Assembly: GCA_050944855.1 (NCBI GenBank)
Contig: JBMNRU010000002.1
Coordinates: forward strand, 124,001 to 188,000
Length of the DNA: 64,000 nucleotides
Direction of reading: 5' to 3'
Source: Lactonifactor sp050944855
GTDB taxonomy: Bacteria; Bacillota; Clostridia; Lachnospirales; Lachnospiraceae
Notes under the pieces: model-generated
What the model was told of the DNA's origin: nothing
The model's database searches: none
What the model saw: the letters and a program-made list of their open reading frames with translations, nothing else
In this document: one piece after another, positions 51,601 to 60,511 of the stretch
Layout: the number at the start of each line of letters is the position of its first letter
How positions within the stretch are numbered: position 1 is the first letter of the stretch
Made by a program: the position numbers and the translations under genes

Positions 51601-52918
51601 GCGACTGATCGATCGTCGCACTCTTAATGCCCTGAATTCGGTAGGCATAGGTCGTTCCATAATCTTTAGAACCGCTCAGTTCTACCGTAGCGGTATACTG
51701 TGTCAGATCCTCCGACGGCGTTACCCCTGCCAGCTGTCCCTGGGGCTTGTCCGGTGCTTCCTCATCAATAAAGGAAGAATCCCGCGCGGTAGTCGTTGTG
51801 GTAGTCTGTGCAATATAAATCAAAGTATTGGCAAAAACCTTTGCTTCATCCAGAGTCGCACCCCCGCTGGTATGACCCGTCTGAATCATGGCACAGGCCC
51901 CATTGGTAAGCAGATAATAATTATCTGTCCAGCTATAAGCTCCCGGAGCTACTTTGGTGCCATACACATTCCCGTTAGCATCCGACATCTGCATCCATAC
52001 ACGGCTTCCTCCGGCGTTTACTTTCTGACCCAATACATGGGTATTTGGAATATTTAAGGTTTTTCCCTCAAGATTCCAGGGGCGGCTCGTCAAAAATCCC
52101 GTATCTGTAACTTTTACATAGTTAGACCCGTAAAGATAATCCCCTTTTGTAAGGTCCAGATTCAAAAAATCGGATTCTGCAAATCTGTAGAAATTGTTTC
52201 TGCTTCCTACATTCGCAGCATTTCCCACCACGGTATCATGGCCAAACATCAGACCGCCTCCGGCTTTGGCAAAGGCAACGGTAGCATCCCGGGAAGCCAC
52301 GGAAAGGTCTTTACTGGCATTCGCGTCATATGTACCAAACATAATAACATTATATTTATAAGTACCGTCACTGTCCTTTAAATAGGCATTCGGATTGGCA
52401 TTATAATTATCAAGCAATACGGAATCCACTGTAATGATTCCGCGGCCAACGGTTGTAGATGATCCATCGTAATCTGTAGCCGCCATATTCATCCAGTTTT
52501 TCAGATAATTCATACTGGCACTGTTAGGCGCCACATTTAAAACTCTTACACTGCCGTCTCTTGCATCCACGTCTACAGGAGAACGGGTCTCCCATGCTGT
52601 CCAGGACCCATCCTGCAGCTGTTTAGACTGCCACATCCTATAGTTATACGGCCTGGCCGGATCCGCCATTCCTTCGCCCGGACGCTGCGGATTTTCATAT
52701 GGGAACGACCATTCCAATTCCGCCGTAACCTGTCCGTCATTGGCCACCGTATAATAGCCATTCAAGTTAATTTTTCCTTCTTCATATACAGGCCTAACAT
52801 AATCTGCCGGCTTTTGTGAGCCCGTTGGCGCTGCTGATATGTTCTGTACAGCTGCCCCAGGCAATAAGGCAAGCATCAGCACACATATGAGAAAGAATGA
52901 TAACACCTTTTTTTTCAT
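48608..52918 (-). CDS. Large secreted multidomain surface protein
   Basis: This 1436-aa protein starts at ATG 52918 with GGAAGGAG upstream. A signal peptide ends near residue 30 (ISAA). An N-terminal ~500-residue region of unknown function contains KYNVIMFGTYDANASK and KAGGGLMFGHDTVVG, loosely like a glutamine-amidotransferase-type fold. An InlB/Listeria-Bacteroides repeat (REGYEFLGWYEDKDGNG) covers ~544-618. About five ~80-residue Ig-like repeats follow to ~1066. Two DUF11-type domains (KTVVNES and KTAVNQT starts) lie near 1075-1180 and 1233-1330. A VPTGDSG motif, a membrane helix and a basic tail end it, a degenerate LPxTG-like anchor. Probably an adhesin; the ligand is unknown. Confidence 0.8.
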   Translation of the reverse strand: MKKKVLSFFLICVLMLALLPGAAVQNISAAPTGSQKPADYVRPVYEEGKINLNGYYTVANDGQVTAELEWSFPYENPQRPGEGMADPARPYNYRMWQSKQLQDGSWTAWETRSPVDVDARDGSVRVLNVAPNSASMNYLKNWMNMAATDYDGSSTTVGRGIITVDSVLLDNYNANPNAYLKDSDGTYKYNVIMFGTYDANASKDLSVASRDATVAFAKAGGGLMFGHDTVVGNAANVGSRNNFYRFAESDFLNLDLTKGDYLYGSNYVKVTDTGFLTSRPWNLEGKTLNIPNTHVLGQKVNAGGSRVWMQMSDANGNVYGTKVAPGAYSWTDNYYLLTNGACAMIQTGHTSGGATLDEAKVFANTLIYIAQTTTTTTARDSSFIDEEAPDKPQGQLAGVTPSEDLTQYTATVELSGSKDYGTTYAYRIQGIKSATIDQSLGIEYPDEVWSTAATDPEDETVYKGTALSGLRGYYVSGVNTNKNPVAVSTVPVNQVLSASSAEDEVTYETGILTPGVQYYIHAYAVDYAGNVSQDLVIPVSVSANKATFYHNDGTDNNTQTLLSQEGKLAFVPKAPVREGYEFLGWYEDKDGNGDAITADQVFDLNKPEYLEGVKLYAKWVKTWKVMLGQRGEGEVTLSASENGNNPYWEGTDVTVSYVPEEGYSVKAVWLDGVMQLPDESGELVIPAIDKHHYVLVEFVDELQEPEFYSVDTQLSGGDSKSSITPSVRFSKEDPRATNYTVSWNVSDGYVVTSVMVDGMKRADLLGENKVVFSKVTGDHRVEVTLGKEDAVSDTAQITTKLIGGPGSITPSADVSVGDDHTVQVVVADPNNYEIDTVTVTDQDGNPVANAVVDKTTGQITLPEISKDYQVVVQLAPKKQAGTITVPESEQLRVDTSKTGQGTVSDSRIVQRGDNYTVEWEAAEGWSVLDVTINGNKIYYNPKTESDIAAFSLVAEGTSGEQPFEDIQENKSVHVTFVKDSVSDEGEDGQPKDHYAVKNYIRGDADVSMTASNGAVTAGDTYEVAWKAEEGSIVTHVWVNGEARDDLLEAGKFVIDNIDGDYVVEVCAERIGDPQPSVDKTVVNESRKDKNLVGDRLTYTLTAKNNYPYRDWENAVLQDCIPAGMELDPDSMTLEKNGTELKKPSASCYDVETRTLTVPIGTLSVADTYILTFQTVITQDAIRPDNANAWDLTNVALGKGDNGVTGSQEVAPNDVEDAKPLPEPESSLVKTAVNQTSKDNKAQVKDKILYSLKARNAKYGSVWTGVRILDKIPAGLNVDTDSIYLVDPNGVPTKLSAEVYDAASRTLAVFVGDIYGEEAYEVQFVAVVDQSAIGKEIGNVGEAHGGTPLENGKPGHWGSEEEYKIKSGSLALESVVKETIITQSEMIYLGSKVTVDQEKAVPTGDSGAWQMTVWMLLAILSLSGVLVCRRMRHLHQK

Positions 52919-53006
52919 ATGTACACTCCTTCCATTAAAACATCCCAAATACATTTTATAGCTTTATACTATCAAAACTTAAATTTCAAAACAATCTTAA
53001 TTCCAA

Positions 53007-53657
53007 TCAGGCATCTTTTGTCATCATCATAATGACCATGCCCGAAGTAAAAGACACATAAGCCTTTTCCTCTATGATCTCATTGCTGACGGTCAGTCCG
53101 TCCGTATTTACCATCCTGTGATTTGTCAGCGGATATTGAAATCCCCGCAAAGTCAGGTTCTCTACACAGTCTCCCAATGGAAAGAAAGAAACGTATTTTC
53201 CATACTGCCGGGCCTTTTCCAACACCGTATTTTCCCACAGAAGAGTAATATAATTCTGCGCATCCACAATAGCAGCCGGAATCTTTGCTCTTGCGGGGAT
53301 CGATAAAACCTGCACATTACCCCAGAAATGATCCAGCCTGCCCCCGGTAGCACCCAACAGGGTAATCCTGGTGCTCCCCATCTGACATGCCAGTTCCACT
53401 CCAATCTGTGTGTCCGTATAATCTTTTACGGGATTATATTCACGAACAGGAATACACTCCTGTTTCTTATAAAATTCCAATATCTTAGGATCGCTGCTGT
53501 CAAAATCACCTAAAATATGGTCCGGCTGCAATTGATGCTCATAACAGAAATTTAAACCCCTGTCCACTGCAATTACATAATCCCAGGTATTCTTTTTCAA
53601 AAAATCAAGGGCAAAATCCTCCTCGATTATGCCCCCGCAAATTAGCAATGTCTCCAT
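53007..53657 (-). CDS. thiN: Thiamine diphosphokinase
   Basis: This 216-aa protein converts thiamine to thiamine diphosphate with ATP. It has the TPK N-terminal domain with AVDRGLNFCYEHQLQPDHILGDFDS in pieces near residues 30-54 (substrate and Mg2+ acidic residues) and GATGGRLDHFWGN near 101-113. A small C-terminal beta domain with TLRGFQYPL and GLTVSNE follows. It closes the rlmN-to-thiN operon, abutting rpe, as in many Firmicutes. Confidence 0.93.
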   Translation of the reverse strand: METLLICGGIIEEDFALDFLKKNTWDYVIAVDRGLNFCYEHQLQPDHILGDFDSSDPKILEFYKKQECIPVREYNPVKDYTDTQIGVELACQMGSTRITLLGATGGRLDHFWGNVQVLSIPARAKIPAAIVDAQNYITLLWENTVLEKARQYGKYVSFFPLGDCVENLTLRGFQYPLTNHRMVNTDGLTVSNEIIEEKAYVSFTSGMVIMMMTKDA

Positions 53658-54329
53658 TTAACTATTCCTCTGTTCATATTCCTTGATTACCTGCAGCATC
53701 CGTGCTGCATTTTCTTTTACATCTCCATGAAAAACAGCGGAACCAGCTACTAGGATATTCGCTCCCGCTTCCAGCACAGCAGAAAGTGTTCCGTCGTTAA
53801 TACCGCCGTCTACTTCAATATCCGTCTGCAGACCACGCTCACGAATCATACCACGAAGATCCTTAATCTTTTTTGTAGAATAGGGAATATATTTCTGACC
53901 GCCAAATCCCGGATTTACTGTCATAAGCAATACCATATCAATCTCATCCAGTACATACTCCAGAACAGAAACAGGAGTGGCAGGATTTAAGGCTACGCCT
54001 GCTTTACAGCCGGCCTCTTTTATGTGCCCAATGGTGCGGTCCAGATGAAGACATGCTTCATAGTGTACCGTAATCATATCTGCACCGCATTTGGCAAACT
54101 CCTCCACATAACGGTCCGGGTCGGCAACCATTAAATGTACATCAAAAAATAACTTTGACTCTCTACGGATGGATGCGATCACTGGCATACCGAATGAAAT
54201 ACTTGGCACATATTGACCATCCATAACATCAATATGCACCCATTCACATCCTCCTCTTTCTATTTCCGTAAGCTGCTGTCCCAGACGATTAAAATCTGCA
54301 GACAAAATAGATGGCGCCAATTGATACAT
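53658..54329 (-). CDS. rpe: Ribulose-phosphate 3-epimerase
   Basis: This 223-aa TIM-barrel enzyme interconverts ribulose-5-phosphate and xylulose-5-phosphate. Motifs: APSILSADFNRLGQQL at the N-terminus (catalytic Ser and Asp), HIDVMDGQYVPSISFG near residues 33-48, VHLMVADP near 65-72, MTVNPGFGGQKYIP near 136-149 and EVDGGIND near 172-179. It is two bases downstream of rsgA and abuts thiN. A core pentose-phosphate enzyme without oddities. Confidence 0.96.
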   Translation of the reverse strand: MYQLAPSILSADFNRLGQQLTEIERGGCEWVHIDVMDGQYVPSISFGMPVIASIRRESKLFFDVHLMVADPDRYVEEFAKCGADMITVHYEACLHLDRTIGHIKEAGCKAGVALNPATPVSVLEYVLDEIDMVLLMTVNPGFGGQKYIPYSTKKIKDLRGMIRERGLQTDIEVDGGINDGTLSAVLEAGANILVAGSAVFHGDVKENAARMLQVIKEYEQRNS

Positions 54330-54331
54330 AC

Positions 54332-55207
54332 TTAATACCTCCGTTTTTCTTTCAGCTCTTCATACAATTCTTTATAACTCTGATAGCGCATTTTACTGAT
54401 TTTGCCCTCTGCTAAAGCTTCTTTCACCGCACAGCCCGGTTCATGTATATGGACACACCCCTGAAACCGGCACTGACCTTCATAGGCATCAAACTCTGTA
54501 AAATAACAGCGCAGTTCTTCCTTTTCCATATCCTCTACATACAACGAAGTAAATCCGGGGGTATCCATCAGATACGTATTTTTCTCCAATGTGATCAGCT
54601 GGGAATGTCTGGTCGTATGCTTTCCCCTGCCCAACTTTTTACTGATCTCACCGGTTTCCATCTGTACTTCTTTTTGCAGCAGATTCGTCAAAGATGACTT
54701 TCCTACACCGGACGGACCCGCGATCACGGTGGTCTTGCCCCGCAACAGGTTCTCCAGCACATCCACCCCGTCTTTCTTCGCTGCACTCACCGCAATGACC
54801 GGATATCCACAGCCGCTGTATGTCTCATAAACAAGCTGCAATTCTGCATCCGACACCAGGTCCTTTTTATTAATGCAGATATAGGCAGGAATGTTCTGCC
54901 TTTCCATGGCGATCAAAAAGCGATCCAGCAAAGAGAAATTGGGCTTCGGATCTTTTGCCGCAAAAATAACCAATGCCTGATCCACATTGGCTACTGCCGG
55001 GCGGACCAGGTCATTGACTCTGGGAAGAATCCCTGTCAGATTCCCCTCTTTATTCTCTTCATCCAGAACCTCTATCGTTACATTATCGCCTACCAGAGGC
55101 TTTTTCTTTTCTTTTCTAAAGATTCCTTTTGCCCGACATTCATATATTCCAGACTCTGCTGCAACATAATAGAAGCCGGCAATTCCTTTTATGATTTTTC
55201 CCTGCAT
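54332..55207 (-). CDS. rsgA: Ribosome small-subunit-dependent GTPase A
   Basis: This 291-aa circularly permuted GTPase acts in late 30S assembly. An N-terminal OB-fold spans ~1-70. The G4 motif CINKKDL (~111-117) precedes the P-loop GPSGVGKSSLTNLL (~163-176) and G3 DTPGF (~215-219). A C-terminal zinc domain has Cys/His ligands in CRFQGCVHIHEPGCAV (~245-260). Position after prkC with a 15-bp gap is conserved in Firmicutes; PrkC phosphorylation of this GTPase is known in Bacillus. Confidence 0.95.
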   Translation of the reverse strand: MQGKIIKGIAGFYYVAAESGIYECRAKGIFRKEKKKPLVGDNVTIEVLDEENKEGNLTGILPRVNDLVRPAVANVDQALVIFAAKDPKPNFSLLDRFLIAMERQNIPAYICINKKDLVSDAELQLVYETYSGCGYPVIAVSAAKKDGVDVLENLLRGKTTVIAGPSGVGKSSLTNLLQKEVQMETGEISKKLGRGKHTTRHSQLITLEKNTYLMDTPGFTSLYVEDMEKEELRCYFTEFDAYEGQCRFQGCVHIHEPGCAVKEALAEGKISKMRYQSYKELYEELKEKRRY

Positions 55208-55222
55208 GCACTAACCTGCCTG

Positions 55223-57367
55223 CTAATCATTCGAATTTTTAAATGTCAGATTTTTATATGCACTTCTCGGCACATACTCTCCATCCACCAACTCATACAA
55301 ATAAATGGTTCCTGTAGATACGCCGGGTTCACCCACAACATCTTTCAAAGAGTATGGGAAATTAATCACCTGACCCTCCGTGATCGTTGTTGTCTTTGTG
55401 GTTCCATTTACTTCCTGGGTCAATTCCAGTTTTACTGCACCGCCCTGATAATCAGACGGCTCACCCAATGCCTGACCGGAACATTTCCAGGTACCGCCTG
55501 CGCTGCTTTCTCCGCTTGCTACCTCTTCCTGATCTTCTCCCGGGCTATTGATGGTAATGGTAATATTCGAACCAATATCTACTTTCTTTCCGCCGCTGAT
55601 GCTCTGCGCCATAACCTCGCCTTCGCCCACACGGTTACTGGTTCCTGTCTCAACAATTACGTTCAGTCCCAAAGACTCCAGCTGGCTCTTTGCATCCGCC
55701 TCAGAAACACCCATAAGGTTCGGCACTGTTACAGAAGTATCTCCTTTTCCGATACTTACTTTCACAACTACCTTATCACCCTTTTTTACACTTGCGCCTG
55801 CTGCAGGATCCGTAGAAATGACATCTCCGATCTCTACCTCCGTGCTCTTTTCCTTTACAATCTCTGTCTCCAGACCCATGGCTTTTAAAGTAGCCTCTGC
55901 ATCTGTCTGACTCTGATTGGTCACATCCGGCATCGAAAGTTCTTCATTTCCGCTGCTCACTTTATACTTAATCGTAGTATGCTTCTCCACTTTTTCGCCG
56001 GCTGCCACACTCTGATAAGTGATCAGACCAGCTTCATATTCGTTGGATGCTTCTTCCCCTTCATATTTGAGACCAAGTCCCAACTCTGAGAGAATCTCCT
56101 TTGCTTCTTCTTCTGACTTTCCTAACAGACTAGGCATCTCCACGGTATCTTCATCCTCGTCATCTTTAGTCTGTTCGGTCTGCTCCGTATCCGGCTTCTT
56201 TTCTTTATCACCGCCGAAATGAATCAGCCCGGCTGCCCTCGCAATAAAGAAAATTAAAATACAGATAATCATAGCGCCGATGATCAAACCGCCGATGGTC
56301 ATAGCTTTTTCCAGCTTCGTGCTGATACCGCCTCTTCCGTCATCATCATCATCGTCGTCATCGTCATCATCATACAGATCATCGTCCAGTTCTTCTTCCT
56401 CTTCCAGACGCTGATAACTCTTTTTCGGTACCGGATCATGGCTTAAGCCTGCCTGCTGTCCCTGTTTAATCTGTTCCAGATCCTGACTGGATATCACCAC
56501 AGTCTGCGCATGATTACTCAGCGGCACCAGATTTACAAAAGTACCGTTGGGATCAATCAGAGAACGCTTCAAATCCGCAATTACATCCGCCATATTGCCG
56601 TAACGTCTGTCCACACTCTTCTGCGTACATTTTAAAATAATCTGCTCCAGTGCAAACGGCAGCTGAGGATTAAACTGTGACGGCGGCGTGATCTCCTCCT
56701 GCAGGTGCTTGATGGCAATAGCTACCGTAGTATCCCCTTCAAAAGGCACTCTTCCGGTAACCATCTCATAAATCGTAATACCTAAGGAATAAATATCACT
56801 TTTAGCATCGCTGTATCCGCCTCGTACCTGCTCCGGAGAGCTGTAATGTACAGATCCCATCACATTGGAACTGATGGTATTGGAAGATGCGGCTCTGGCA
56901 ATGCCAAAATCCGTTACTTTTACTTTGCCGTCTGTTGAAATAATAATATTCTGCGGCTTCACATCTCTGTGCACGATATTATGGTCATGGGCTGCTTCCA
57001 GTCCCATGGAAACCTGAATGGCAATGCTGGTTGCCTCTTTAATGCTCAATTTCCCTTTTCTGGCAATGTACTCCTTTAAGGTAATGCCCTCTACCAGCTC
57101 CATCACAATATAGTAAATGCCGTCTTCCTCGCCTACATCAAATACATTGACAATATTCGGATGGGCCAGACCTGCTGCTGCCTGTGCTTCTGTCTGGAAT
57201 TTACGGATAAAAGTCTTATCCTCACTAAACTCCTGTTTTAAAACCTTTATGGCAACAAAACGATTCAGCTTATGATCTTTTGCTTTATATACATTCGCCA
57301 TGCCGCCCGTACCGACCCGGCCAGCGATCTCATATCTTTCTCCAATAATCATTCCCACTTTTAACAT
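55223..57367 (-). CDS. prkC: Membrane Ser/Thr protein kinase with PASTA domains
   Basis: This 714-aa Hanks-type kinase has a cytoplasmic kinase domain at ~12-270 with GTGGMANVYKAKD, VAIKVLK, HRDVKPQNI and DFGIARA intact. An acidic linker follows with an 11-Asp run near residue 335. A membrane helix lies at ~355-377, three PASTA domains from ~400 to 602 (MPSLLGKSEEEAKEIL; MPDVTNQSQTDAEATL; VPNLMGVSEADAKSQL) and a C-terminal ~100-residue extension ends the protein. PASTA domains sense muropeptides; Bacillus PrkC triggers germination and cell-wall responses. The start overlaps stp by 7 bp. Confidence 0.95.
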   Translation of the reverse strand: MLKVGMIIGERYEIAGRVGTGGMANVYKAKDHKLNRFVAIKVLKQEFSEDKTFIRKFQTEAQAAAGLAHPNIVNVFDVGEEDGIYYIVMELVEGITLKEYIARKGKLSIKEATSIAIQVSMGLEAAHDHNIVHRDVKPQNIIISTDGKVKVTDFGIARAASSNTISSNVMGSVHYSSPEQVRGGYSDAKSDIYSLGITIYEMVTGRVPFEGDTTVAIAIKHLQEEITPPSQFNPQLPFALEQIILKCTQKSVDRRYGNMADVIADLKRSLIDPNGTFVNLVPLSNHAQTVVISSQDLEQIKQGQQAGLSHDPVPKKSYQRLEEEEELDDDLYDDDDDDDDDDDGRGGISTKLEKAMTIGGLIIGAMIICILIFFIARAAGLIHFGGDKEKKPDTEQTEQTKDDEDEDTVEMPSLLGKSEEEAKEILSELGLGLKYEGEEASNEYEAGLITYQSVAAGEKVEKHTTIKYKVSSGNEELSMPDVTNQSQTDAEATLKAMGLETEIVKEKSTEVEIGDVISTDPAAGASVKKGDKVVVKVSIGKGDTSVTVPNLMGVSEADAKSQLESLGLNVIVETGTSNRVGEGEVMAQSISGGKKVDIGSNITITINSPGEDQEEVASGESSAGGTWKCSGQALGEPSDYQGGAVKLELTQEVNGTTKTTTITEGQVINFPYSLKDVVGEPGVSTGTIYLYELVDGEYVPRSAYKNLTFKNSND

Positions 57368-58107
57368 ACTTCCACCTCTTTGGTATCTGGTCGTACCAGT
57401 ACAATTCCAATGTTATCTTTTCCACCATTTTCATTTGCCAGGTCAATCAGTCGGTGTGCCGTTCCCTCCAACGTATCACCTTCCTGTATCACCTGTGCAA
57501 TTACCGCATCGGAAACCATATTCGTCAATCCGTCTGAGCACAGCAGCAAAATGCTGTCCGGCTGCAGTTTCAGATCAAAGAAATCAATATCAATATTGCC
57601 AGAAGCTCCCAAAGCTCTGGTAATAATATTTTTATCCGGGTGATGTGCCGCTTCTTCTCTGGTAAGCTGTCCGATACGTACCATCTCCTCCACCAGAGAA
57701 TGATCCGTTGTCACCTGTCTCATCCCATCCTCATTCAAAATATAGAGCCGGCTGTCTCCCACATTGGCCACATACGCATAATGATCGACCACTGTCACAG
57801 CCACCATCGTAGTTCCCATACCGGCCATTCCCTCATGGCGGGATGCCTGATACAAGAGTTCTCGATTGGCAGTCTCTATGGCTTTCCTGATTATTTTAAT
57901 AGGGTTATACTCCACATCTGCCCGTATCGTATCCAGTACTACCGATACCGCATAACTGGATGCAAAATCTCCGGCATTATGTCCTCCCATTCCATCTGCT
58001 ACAATAAACAAATTCGTAAGGTTGCCAACTGCCTGTTCTGATGCGAAGACATAATCCTGATTTACTTGTCGCTTCTGCCCTATATCAGTAACAGCATATG
58101 CTTTCAT
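57361..58107 (-). CDS. stp: PP2C-family Ser/Thr protein phosphatase
   Basis: This 248-aa PPM phosphatase dephosphorylates PrkC and its substrates. Metal-binding motifs are visible: RQVNQDYVFA near residues 13-22, VADGMGGHNAGDFAS near 36-50, LCSDGLTNMV near 190-199 and GGKDNIGIVLV near 231-241. It overlaps rlmN by 4 bp (ATGA) and prkC by 7 bp, so all three are coupled. The Bacillus equivalent is PrpC. Confidence 0.95.
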   Translation of the reverse strand: MKAYAVTDIGQKRQVNQDYVFASEQAVGNLTNLFIVADGMGGHNAGDFASSYAVSVVLDTIRADVEYNPIKIIRKAIETANRELLYQASRHEGMAGMGTTMVAVTVVDHYAYVANVGDSRLYILNEDGMRQVTTDHSLVEEMVRIGQLTREEAAHHPDKNIITRALGASGNIDIDFFDLKLQPDSILLLCSDGLTNMVSDAVIAQVIQEGDTLEGTAHRLIDLANENGGKDNIGIVLVRPDTKEVEVC

Positions 58108-59159
58108 CCTTGTGTCTCTCTTTCCTTTTTGTCTGTAAAACGCTTCCGTAGTTGTCCGCAGGCCCCATCAATATCCCGGCCCATTTCTCTTCTAATAGTA
58201 ACATTTATTCCGCAATTTTCAAGTTTATTTTGAAATTTCTCAATAACTTTTTTGTCCGACGGAACATAGCTTCTCTCCTTGATCGGATTCACCGGAATCA
58301 GATTAATATGTGCTCCCAGTGGCTTTGCCAATGCTGCCAGCTGTCTGGCATCTTCCGCAAAATCGTTTTTGCCGCCCACCAGACTATATTCAAAGGTAAT
58401 TCTTCTGCCTGTCTGTTCATGATAATAGGCACATGCCTCCAGCACTTCCGGCAATGCATACGTCCTGGCTATGGGCATTAACTCTTCTCTTTTTTCCTGA
58501 TTCGGCGCATGAAGAGAAAGTGCCAGCGTGATCTGCAGTTTCTCCTGTGCCAATTCCTTTATCTTTGGCACAATGCCGCAGGTAGACACGGTAATATTTC
58601 TCTGACTGATATGCAGACCCTCCTCATTGGTCAAAAGCCGGATAAAACGAAGCAGATGCTGATAATTATCTAAAGGCTCTCCTGTTCCCATCACTACCAC
58701 ATTCGAAACCCGTTCCCCGGTGATTTTCTGTATCTGATAAACCTGGTCCAGCATCTCGGAAGGAAGCAGATTTCTGGTCCAGCCATCCAGAGTGGACGCA
58801 CAGAAACGGCATCCCATCTTACAGCCTACCTGAGAGGAAATACAAACAGAATTGCCGTGTTTATATCTCATCCAGACGCTTTCCACCACATTGCCGTCCG
58901 GCAGTGCAAACAAAAACTTTTTCGTTCCGTCTATTTTCGAGGTCTGTACCTCTAACACTTCCAGATTCAGCAGCGGATACTCCGTTTTTAGACGATTTCT
59001 CAGATCTTTGGACAGATTCGTCATTTCCTCGTAGGAAGAAGCCAGCCTTCCGTGAATCCATTCATAAATCTGTCTGGCCCGGAAGGGCTTTTCCCCCATC
59101 TGCTCCAGTACCTGTGCTACTTCCTCCTTTGTGAGGGATTTGATGTCTTGTTCTTTCAT
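58104..59159 (-). CDS. rlmN: 23S rRNA (adenine2503-C2)-methyltransferase RlmN
   Basis: This 351-aa radical-SAM enzyme also methylates some tRNAs at A37. The cluster motif CKMGCRFCAST near residues 112-122 (CxxxCxxC) is intact, with GTGEPLDNY near 156-164 and a C-terminal Cys in INVTIRREMGRDIDGACGQL (~320-340, in one family-typical stretch). It overlaps both rsmB and stp by ATGA. Full length; it lacks features that would mark it as the resistance paralogue Cfr. Confidence 0.95.
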   Translation of the reverse strand: MKEQDIKSLTKEEVAQVLEQMGEKPFRARQIYEWIHGRLASSYEEMTNLSKDLRNRLKTEYPLLNLEVLEVQTSKIDGTKKFLFALPDGNVVESVWMRYKHGNSVCISSQVGCKMGCRFCASTLDGWTRNLLPSEMLDQVYQIQKITGERVSNVVVMGTGEPLDNYQHLLRFIRLLTNEEGLHISQRNITVSTCGIVPKIKELAQEKLQITLALSLHAPNQEKREELMPIARTYALPEVLEACAYYHEQTGRRITFEYSLVGGKNDFAEDARQLAALAKPLGAHINLIPVNPIKERSYVPSDKKVIEKFQNKLENCGINVTIRREMGRDIDGACGQLRKRFTDKKERETQG

Positions 59160-60511
59160 GATACTTCCACCTTTTTCAGCCTGGCAATAAAAAATCCATC
59201 GCAGGCATGAATGCCCGGTATCAGCTGTATGTAACCTCTCTTTGTCGTTTCACACTGCAGTTCGGGGCAGAGATACGGATCTATACTTTCTGTCTCAAAG
59301 GGAAAGTTTTCTGTAAACCAGCGAAGATTTGCCTGGTTTTCATCCCACCCCACTGTACAAGTGCTGTAGATCAGGGTTCCTCCCGGTTTTACATAACGGG
59401 CTGCCTGCTTCAAAATTTCTCTCTGCAGCGGAATCAGTTCCATCTGTTTTCTCGGAGTCATTTTATATTTGATATCATTTTTATGTCCCATCACCCCAAA
59501 TCCGGAACAGGGCACATCTGCCAGAACAATATCTGCCCTGCCTTCCATTTCCGGATCATAACATGTGGCATCCATTTTCACGGCCCGAATGTTAGACAGT
59601 CCGGAACGCTTGATATTTTCCTGCAGCAACCCTACTTTATAATCGCTGATATCTCTGGCCTCCACTGTGCCCTTCCCATTCATCCGATCTGCCATATGAA
59701 GACTTTTCCCTCCGGGCGCAGCACACAGATCTAAGACAAAATTGCCTTCTTTCGGCTCTGCTGCATGGGCAGCCAGCATGGAACTTACATCCTGCGGGAA
59801 AATTTTCCCTTCCTGAAATGCCTGTAAGGCTCCTAAATAATTATAGTCCGAAATATAATAAGCTTCCGGTACATAGGGTGCTTTTTCTACAGTCACGCCC
59901 TGATCCTGCAGGCTTTTTATCGTCTCCTCCACGGAATTGCCTGTGGTCTGTATGCGGACAGTGGTAGAACGCTTCTCAAGAAAAGCTTCCAGCATAGTCC
60001 TGGTCGCTTCCATTCCCATCTCTTCCAGCCAGTTCAGGATAATCCACTGAGGCATAGAATAGCGAACGGACAAATACTGCACCGGATTCTCCTCAGAAGG
60101 ATATACAATACTGTCCTTTTTTCTGGCCACATTGCGCAGCACACCATTTACAAACCCTTTCAGGCTGTAAAATCCTTTTTTCTGTGCCAGCTTTACAGCC
60201 TCATTGCAGACCGCAGAATTCGGTACACTGTCCATATACATAAGCTGATAGACACCGCTTCTTAAAATCTGACGGATCACCGGCTTCATCTGGCTGGTTG
60301 GAACAGTGGAAAACTGATCGATCACATAATCCAGCAAGATCCCATACTCCAATGTGCCTTCACAGACACGGGTAATAAAAGCCCGGTCCTGTTTCGGCAG
60401 ATACTGATATTTATCCAGCGCATTCCCAATCGCAATATGACTATACGTCTCTTCTTTTTCTATTTGTAATAAAATTTCTAATATAATTTCTCTGGTATTG
60501 ATCTTAATCAT
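59156..60511 (-). CDS. rsmB: 16S rRNA (cytosine967-C5)-methyltransferase
   Basis: This 451-aa protein has an N-terminal NusB-like RNA-binding domain (~1-135; REIILEILLQIEKEE) and a C-terminal Rossmann methyltransferase. It carries DLCAAPGGKSLHMA near residues 260-273, DVPCSGFGVMGHKNDIK near 322-338 (catalytic Cys) and YSTCTV near 381-386 (second Cys). I use ATG 60511, which overlaps the 3' end of the zinc protease gene by 8 bp; the upstream TTG at 60535 is less likely. It heads the coupled rsmB-rlmN-stp-prkC group. Confidence 0.93.
   Translation of the reverse strand: MIKINTREIILEILLQIEKEETYSHIAIGNALDKYQYLPKQDRAFITRVCEGTLEYGILLDYVIDQFSTVPTSQMKPVIRQILRSGVYQLMYMDSVPNSAVCNEAVKLAQKKGFYSLKGFVNGVLRNVARKKDSIVYPSEENPVQYLSVRYSMPQWIILNWLEEMGMEATRTMLEAFLEKRSTTVRIQTTGNSVEETIKSLQDQGVTVEKAPYVPEAYYISDYNYLGALQAFQEGKIFPQDVSSMLAAHAAEPKEGNFVLDLCAAPGGKSLHMADRMNGKGTVEARDISDYKVGLLQENIKRSGLSNIRAVKMDATCYDPEMEGRADIVLADVPCSGFGVMGHKNDIKYKMTPRKQMELIPLQREILKQAARYVKPGGTLIYSTCTVGWDENQANLRWFTENFPFETESIDPYLCPELQCETTKRGYIQLIPGIHACDGFFIARLKKVEVS

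Noticed and set aside
51269..52057. 262-aa reading frame on the + strand
   Set aside because: It is antisense to the large surface protein gene, which has a signal peptide, domains and a good ribosome-binding site.
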